Shown piece after piece: positions 13,191-15,940 of a stretch of 15,940 nucleotides of DNA (position 1 is the stretch's first letter; each line of letters opens with the position of its first letter). The notes beneath the pieces are model-generated. The model was not told where the DNA came from. It searched no databases and saw nothing but the letters and a program-made list of their open reading frames with translations. The stretch is from the NCBI GenBank assembly GCA_018609185.1, contig JAHCSD010000005.1, positions 369-16,308 on the forward strand, read 5' to 3'. The DNA comes from Patescibacteria group bacterium. Its GTDB lineage: Bacteria; Patescibacteriota; Minisyncoccia; JAHCSD01. A program made the translations under genes and the position numbers.

Positions 13191-13219
13191 ATTATACAAT
13201 TTATTTTAAATTCTGTCAA
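13191..13219 (-). promoter_or_regulatory. Perfect consensus sigma70-type promoter
   Basis: TTGACA (13219-13214), a 17-bp spacer and TATAAT (13196-13191) lie upstream of the 12678-13145 gene. Confidence 0.9.
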
Positions 13220-13260
13220 TTAAATGGCTGGCTAGATAATGTTTTGTATCTTTTATTTTT

Positions 13261-13400
13261 AGTACCCCGAAACCGAGCTTCGTTCAATCCCACACATAGA
13301 AAGCACTGCTTCGCAGGTTTGGCCCGTCTCTGGCGGGCCGGTACTTTCTATGTGTGGGACAAGTACGCCAACGGCTAACAACCACTGTTGTTAGCCGTTG
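13261..13400. repeat. Hairpin-promoter repeat, copy 3 (with 72-bp insert)
   Basis: This copy has GTACCCC, GAAACCGAGCTTCGTTCAA, then a nested element (13288-13359), then CAAGTACGCC and a perfect 14-bp stem (CAACGGCTAACAAC with its complement, loop CACT, 13369-13400). The region 13146-13542 holds no gene beyond these structures. Confidence 0.85.
13288..13359. repeat. 72-nt nested element with three-way-junction fold
   Basis: A perfect 16-bp outer inverted repeat (13288-13303 with 13344-13359, ends TCCCACAC/GTGTGGGA) encloses two smaller hairpins, CTGC-TTC-GCAG (13306-13316) and GGCCCG/CGGGCC (13321-13339). It interrupts repeat copy 3 between TTCAA and CAAGTAC. Confidence 0.8.
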
Positions 13401-13429
13401 GAATTTGTTTTAGCGTTTTGAAATGAAAA

Positions 13430-13455
13430 AGTCCCGCATCATTCGATGCAGGACT
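13430..13455 (-). terminator. Terminator of the 13543-13848 gene
   Basis: AGTCC-GCATC and GATGC-GGACT pair with one C/A mismatch around an ATTC loop. TTTTTCATTT follows on the minus strand. Confidence 0.75.
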
Positions 13456-13458
13456 AGT

Positions 13459-13516
13459 CGGGTACCGAATGGTACCCGGCGGCTTCTGTGCGTGCCCCGT
13501 ATAGAATTGTACGGGG
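13459..13516 (-). other. Two further perfect hairpins in the 3' region
   Basis: CGGGTACC-GAAT-GGTACCCG (13459-13478) and CCCCGTA/TACGGGG with an 8-nt loop (13495-13516) precede the terminator on the minus strand. With it they give three hairpins in a row after the 13543-13848 stop, which may be a structured 3'-UTR or a small RNA. Confidence 0.55.
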
Positions 13517-13542
13517 TTGGTTGCCACCTTTTTTACCCTCAC

Positions 13543-13848
13543 TTACCAACTCCTTGCATATTGCTGATCTCTCTGAAGACGATCTAGGGCGTCGTTAACT
13601 CCCTGAAGATCTCTGCTCTGCTCTACGTTAATACCAGATTTCCAACGTAAATAGAGATCGGAGATCTGATCGGCAACCAAATAAGCATCTTGATACTTTT
13701 GTGCTTGGACAAGGATATTTACGAACAGGTAAAGTGTCTGATCTCGCAATTCGGGGATCACCACTTCTTTTAGTGTCTCTATGGCTTCCTGAATACTGGG
13801 TAGCTCTACAGCTTTCTCCGCAATCGCTTTAAGGAAATCTTCTTTCAT
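13543..13848 (-). CDS. Hypothetical helical protein, 101 residues
   Basis: I do not recognise a family. The protein is almost entirely helical, with an amphipathic N-terminal half (FLKAIAEKAVEL, then AIETLKEVVIPELRDQ), a central helix (LYLFVNILVQAQKYQDAY) and a charged C-terminus with RLQRDQQYARSW. The pattern resembles paired TPR-like helices, an inference from periodicity. The ATG at 13848 follows AAAGGAAGA at good spacing. Its promoter/leader (13874-13917) is a near copy of that of the unrelated 1317-1574 gene. Three hairpins follow its stop. Confidence 0.7.
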   Translation of the reverse strand: MKEDFLKAIAEKAVELPSIQEAIETLKEVVIPELRDQTLYLFVNILVQAQKYQDAYLVADQISDLYLRWKSGINVEQSRDLQGVNDALDRLQRDQQYARSW

Positions 13849-13873
13849 TTTAGTCTTCCTTTCAAGGAACTAA

Positions 13874-13917
13874 CTATCCGAACCATACATTCTATTACAG
13901 AATTATTAATTTGTCAA
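13874..13917 (-). promoter_or_regulatory. Promoter/leader module, copy 2
   Basis: TTGACA (13917-13912), a 17-bp spacer and TAGAAT (13894-13889) lie in a 44-bp block that matches 1596-1639 at 40 positions. Confidence 0.85.
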
Positions 13918-13988
13918 ATATAAAGATATTCCCTCATATCTTTGAAGTTATATCCACATAGCTCAATGGGTTTTGAGGTAAACAAAAT

Positions 13989-14010
13989 GCCAGCTTTGCT
14001 GGGAGCTGGC
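13989..14010 (-). terminator. Terminator of the 14047-14412 gene
   Basis: GCCAGCT and AGCTGGC pair around an 8-nt loop. ATTTTGTTT follows on the minus strand. Confidence 0.75.
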
Positions 14011-14046
14011 TAACCCTTTGTATTCAGTTGTAGGAGCCTGTTTGGG

Positions 14047-14412
14047 CTATCTCCTCTGTGGTGCGGTGGAGTTCGTCTTCCGAGTGGCGACAAAGGCTTG
14101 ATAGAGAATCAACCCAATTACACCCACAAGGACGATAGCGATGAGTACCGGCACCAGAAGCGAGTAGCCAGCGCCGATCCGATCCAGGAAAGTCACGCTA
14201 TCACCGAAAAATGCATAGTTTGCCGCTCGCTCCGAAGGACCTACGATACAATCCTTGCTTCCATCAAGATAAGTGGCCGTTCGGTAGCATGGATCTCCGT
14301 TACCGCCTTCCCAGAAGATGATGATTGCCCGTACGACTCCAGCGGGGAGAAGAGCCCCAATCATAAGGGGCAATGCCCCAAAGATGCCCAGGAACAACGC
14401 TATTCCCTTCAT
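14047..14412 (-). CDS. Small two-helix membrane protein with two cysteines
   Basis: This 121-residue protein has hydrophobic helices at about 5-33 and 83-105. A loop of about 50 residues lies between them, with C42 and C55 in GNGDPCYRT and SKDCIVG. If the loop is outside, the cysteines could form a disulfide. The tail (RKTNSTAPQRR) is basic, which suggests it is cytoplasmic. I do not recognise a family. The ATG at 14412 follows AAGAAGGAGG. The promoter at 14472-14500 is a perfect consensus and overlaps an inverted repeat. It is a complete single-gene unit with its own terminator. Confidence 0.72.
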   Translation of the reverse strand: MKGIALFLGIFGALPLMIGALLPAGVVRAIIIFWEGGNGDPCYRTATYLDGSKDCIVGPSERAANYAFFGDSVTFLDRIGAGYSLLVPVLIAIVLVGVIGLILYQAFVATRKTNSTAPQRR

Positions 14413-14471
14413 TCGTTTTTACCTCCTTCTTCCTTCTAATGCGTTCTTAAACCTCGGTTTCTACTATTTCA

Positions 14472-14500
14472 ATTATAGCATATTATGCTAAATTTGTCAA
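14472..14500 (-). promoter_or_regulatory. Perfect consensus promoter with overlapping inverted repeat
   Basis: TTGACA (14500-14495), a 17-bp spacer and TATAAT (14477-14472) drive the 14047-14412 gene. TAGCATA-T-TATGCTA (14476-14490) is a 7+7 inverted repeat inside the spacer that touches the -10 box, a position suited to a repressor. Confidence 0.85.
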
Positions 14501-14540
14501 GTATTTTTATTAAGTTCGCTAGACTAACAATTTCATAGAA

Positions 14541-14604
14541 ACCCAAAACCGGGCTTCGGAATGATAAATGCGTTAACGGCTAACAACAGTCGTTGTTAGC
14601 CGTT
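14541..14604. repeat. Hairpin-promoter repeat, copy 4
   Basis: This copy has ACCCAAAACCGGGCTTCGG, a diverged middle and a perfect 13-bp hairpin (AACGGCTAACAAC, loop AGTC, 14575-14604). The -10-like ACTATA and the CTCAA box are lost, so it is probably not a promoter. The region 14413-14742 otherwise holds a promoter and a terminator only. Confidence 0.8.
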
Positions 14605-14621
14605 GGACGTATTGTCATATT

Positions 14622-14672
14622 AAAAAATCGCCTTTTATCCCGAGTTATATCGAAGGATGTTGGCGATTTTTT
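14622..14672. terminator. Bidirectional terminator after tag
   Basis: AAAAAATCGCC pairs with GGCGATTTTTT, with an inner ATCC/GGAT pairing. A and T tracts flank both sides. It lies about 70 bp past the tag stop. Confidence 0.75.
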
Positions 14673-14742
14673 TAAGATTTGGAAAAGAAACATCCCAAGT
14701 TTTTTCATGTCCATCTTTATTGCTCCTTAGGACTCTAGAACC

Positions 14743-15321
14743 CTAGTGCATCTTTGATAATGGCTTGTATCGAAAACAGTTTATGGTATGGTCGTTTACC
14801 ATGCCTGCGCCCTGCATGAATGCGTAGCACATGACCGAACCCGCGAACTTGAACCCCCTCTTTTTTAGGTCTTTGCTCATTTCGTCCGACTCGCGGGTGC
14901 GTGCCGGAATATGCGCAAGTTTCTTCCACGAATTAACCTTAGGCTTGCCTGCCACAAACTGCCAGACATATTCGTCAAAGCTTCCGAATTCTTTTTGAAC
15001 GGCAAGGAACGCCTTTGCATTCTCAACTGCCGCAAGAATTTTAAGACGATTACGGATAATTCCTGCATCTGCAAGAAGCGCTTTTATTTTTTTGCTATCG
15101 TACGCGGCAATTTTCCGGGCATCAAAATTATCAAACGCCTTCCGGAAATTCTCGCGCTTTTTGAGAACAATTGCCCAGGAAAGTCCTGCCTGAAACGTAT
15201 CAAGAATAAAATATTCAAAAAGTTTCCGATCATCGTGCGCCGGAACCCCCCATTCGGTATCGTGGTAGGCTTCCATCAATTCGTTAACGGACCCCCAATC
15301 GCATCGTTGTTTCATACTCAT
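14743..15321 (-). CDS. tag: DNA-3-methyladenine glycosylase I
   Basis: This 192-residue enzyme removes 3-methyladenine from DNA in base excision repair. The family signatures are clear: YHDTEWGVP (19-27), QAGLSWAIVLKKRENFR (44-60), DAGIIRNRLKI, KKRGFKFAGSVMCYAFMQ and VNDHTINC (175-182). The zinc-binding residues are present: C7, H20, H178 and C182 (E. coli C4, H17, H175, C179). One oddity is that the position aligned with E. coli Glu38, a base-contacting residue, is Asp41 here. The ATG AGT ATG start gives two possible starts two codons apart, at 15321 and 15315. It stands alone, with a terminator at 14622-14672. Confidence 0.95.
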   Translation of the reverse strand: MSMKQRCDWGSVNELMEAYHDTEWGVPAHDDRKLFEYFILDTFQAGLSWAIVLKKRENFRKAFDNFDARKIAAYDSKKIKALLADAGIIRNRLKILAAVENAKAFLAVQKEFGSFDEYVWQFVAGKPKVNSWKKLAHIPARTRESDEMSKDLKKRGFKFAGSVMCYAFMQGAGMVNDHTINCFRYKPLSKMH

Positions 15322-15370
15322 CCATCATCGCAAAAAACTGCCTCAAAATCAATCTTCCAGAGCCAACCTT

Positions 15371-15404
15371 CTTATTCTCAAATTCTCAAGAATTTGAGAA
15401 TAAG
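15371..15404. terminator. Long perfect hairpin upstream of tag
   Basis: CTTATTCTCAAATTCT and its exact complement flank a CA centre (16-bp stem). It lies between the stop of the 15466-15849 gene and the tag start. It could be a second terminator or an insulating stem. Confidence 0.6.
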
Positions 15405-15445
15405 AAAACAACAAAACCAACTAGGAATCAACCCTCCCAAGAAAA

Positions 15446-15467
15446 AAAGCCAGAACAAACTGGCTTT
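15446..15467 (-). terminator. Terminator of the 15466-15849 gene
   Basis: AAAGCCAG and CTGGCTTT pair around a 6-nt loop, followed by seven Ts on the minus strand (counting the base of the stem). One arm overlaps the stop codon. Confidence 0.85.
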
Positions 15468-15849
15468 AGTGATTATGTGTATCGCAGTAGCAACGAACTC
15501 CTGCTTTTGCTCCTATCCAGTTTCTATGGCACATTTTCTTTGTTGCATATCGCCGGATTATATGACGAATAGGTCCATCATAATCGGGGCTATTTGAAAA
15601 TCGCTCAATCCATTCTTCCGCAGTAGCACACACTGTTCGCCGATACGCCATAGCTTCTCGCTGTTGTTCTTTGATAGTTTTTACACACTTACAACCAATT
15701 ACTGCTGCAATAATATCGCACTTTTTATCATCCGTTTCTTGCCATTCGTCAAAAGTAGTGTAGCTGGAAGGAAGCTTCTTATATGACTCCAATAGCTCAG
15801 GAAATCTCCCGAACTCTTCTTCTAATCTTTCCCAGGCCCAGAGCCGCAT
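15466..15849 (-). CDS. Hypothetical Cys/His-rich protein, 127 residues
   Basis: I do not recognise this protein. The N-terminal half is helical and acidic with many aromatics (MRLWAWERLEEEFGRF). Cysteines at 44, 53, 55, 74, 107, 120 and 122, with H108, H125 and H127, give a possible metal-binding C-terminus (CHRN, then CYCDTHNH). The ATG at 15849 has a strong Shine-Dalgarno (AAGGAGAGTGAC). Its leader shares GAACTAACTAT with the 13543-13848 gene. The terminator overlaps its stop. Confidence 0.68.
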   Translation of the reverse strand: MRLWAWERLEEEFGRFPELLESYKKLPSSYTTFDEWQETDDKKCDIIAAVIGCKCVKTIKEQQREAMAYRRTVCATAEEWIERFSNSPDYDGPIRHIIRRYATKKMCHRNWIGAKAGVRCYCDTHNH

Positions 15850-15874
15850 GTCACTCTCCTTAAAAGAACTAACT

Positions 15875-15905
15875 ATATCATCTCAAAAAATCGGCTTGAG
15901 GTCAA
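15875..15905 (-). promoter_or_regulatory. Weak promoter candidate for the 15466-15849 gene
   Basis: TTGACC (15905-15900) is followed by possible -10 boxes (ATGATA at 18 bp or TGATAT at 19 bp). It is placed by analogy with the neighbours. Confidence 0.4.
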
Positions 15906-15914
15906 CCTAAAAAT

Positions 15915-15940
15915 AATAAGCCGGTCTTGACCGGCTTATT
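15915..15940 (-). terminator. Terminator of a gene beyond the window edge
   Basis: AATAAGCCGGTC and GACCGGCTTATT form a perfect 12-bp stem around TT. A T-tract (TTATTTTTAGG) follows on the minus strand. It probably ends a minus-strand gene to the right. Confidence 0.75.

Noticed and set aside
13288..13359. tRNA or tRNA-like gene
   Set aside because: The size and junction fold are suggestive, but the 16-bp acceptor-like stem, missing anticodon arm and lack of a T-loop sequence rule it out.
11818..14604. Integron attC sites between gene cassettes
   Set aside because: The hairpins lack the GTTRRRY/RYYYAAC core boxes and no integrase is present. Several genes carry their own promoters, unlike typical cassettes.
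14911..15597. 228-codon plus-strand frame opposite tag
   Set aside because: It is a shadow frame of tag and the 15466-15849 gene and crosses two terminators.

Overview
The window looks like a chromosomal segment of a small-genome bacterium, most plausibly a member of the Patescibacteria/CPR (Parcubacteria-like). The reasons are many short single-gene units, a short exonuclease VII large subunit, a Pif1-type helicase, small membrane and cupredoxin proteins, and AT-rich intergenic DNA. TGA is used as a stop (for example at 1317-1319), so this is not the TGA-Gly code of Gracilibacteria. The lineage is an inference. Almost every gene lies on the minus strand. The clear exception is the MscS-like gene at 3105-3791. 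I found no rRNA, tRNA, CRISPR array or transposase gene.

Left part (1-3100): a two-helix membrane protein, a membrane-anchored cupredoxin with all four type-1 copper ligands, and three small unknown genes (1317-1574, 1984-2259, 2283-2624). The unknown genes have strong Shine-Dalgarno sites and sit between dispersed intergenic repeats that contain terminators. Region 2732-3008 holds a striking array of eight short dyads. Each dyad is a 9-bp word repeated twice in tandem, the word differs from unit to unit, and the units are separated by T-tracts.

Middle (3105-8580): an MscS-like conserved-TM-helix protein, a LOG/TIGR00730-type nucleotide hydrolase broken by a one-base frameshift, exonuclease VII (xseA-xseB, 1 nt apart), a Pif1-like helicase, and a possible tiny membrane protein interrupted at an A7 run.

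A tight three-gene operon (11707 down to 8596) encodes a small basic protein, a 206-residue protein with a possible winged-helix N-terminus, and a 749-residue GHKL (Hsp90/MORC-like) ATPase. It has a consensus sigma70-type promoter and an 18-bp perfect palindrome beside the first start codon. This is the best candidate for an uncharacterised protein system, possibly genome defence or DNA maintenance.

Right part (11.8-15.94 kb): a NYN-domain nuclease, four small unknown genes with near-perfect TTGACA-N17-TATAAT promoters, and DNA-3-methyladenine glycosylase I (tag). Most of these genes are separated by a four-copy dispersed repeat whose minus strand reads hairpin then promoter. Two copies appear to carry nested palindromic insertions, one of them a 72-nt three-way-junction fold. 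Two non-homologous genes 12 kb apart share a 44-bp promoter/leader block (40/44 identical), which suggests that regulatory modules are being copied around this genome.
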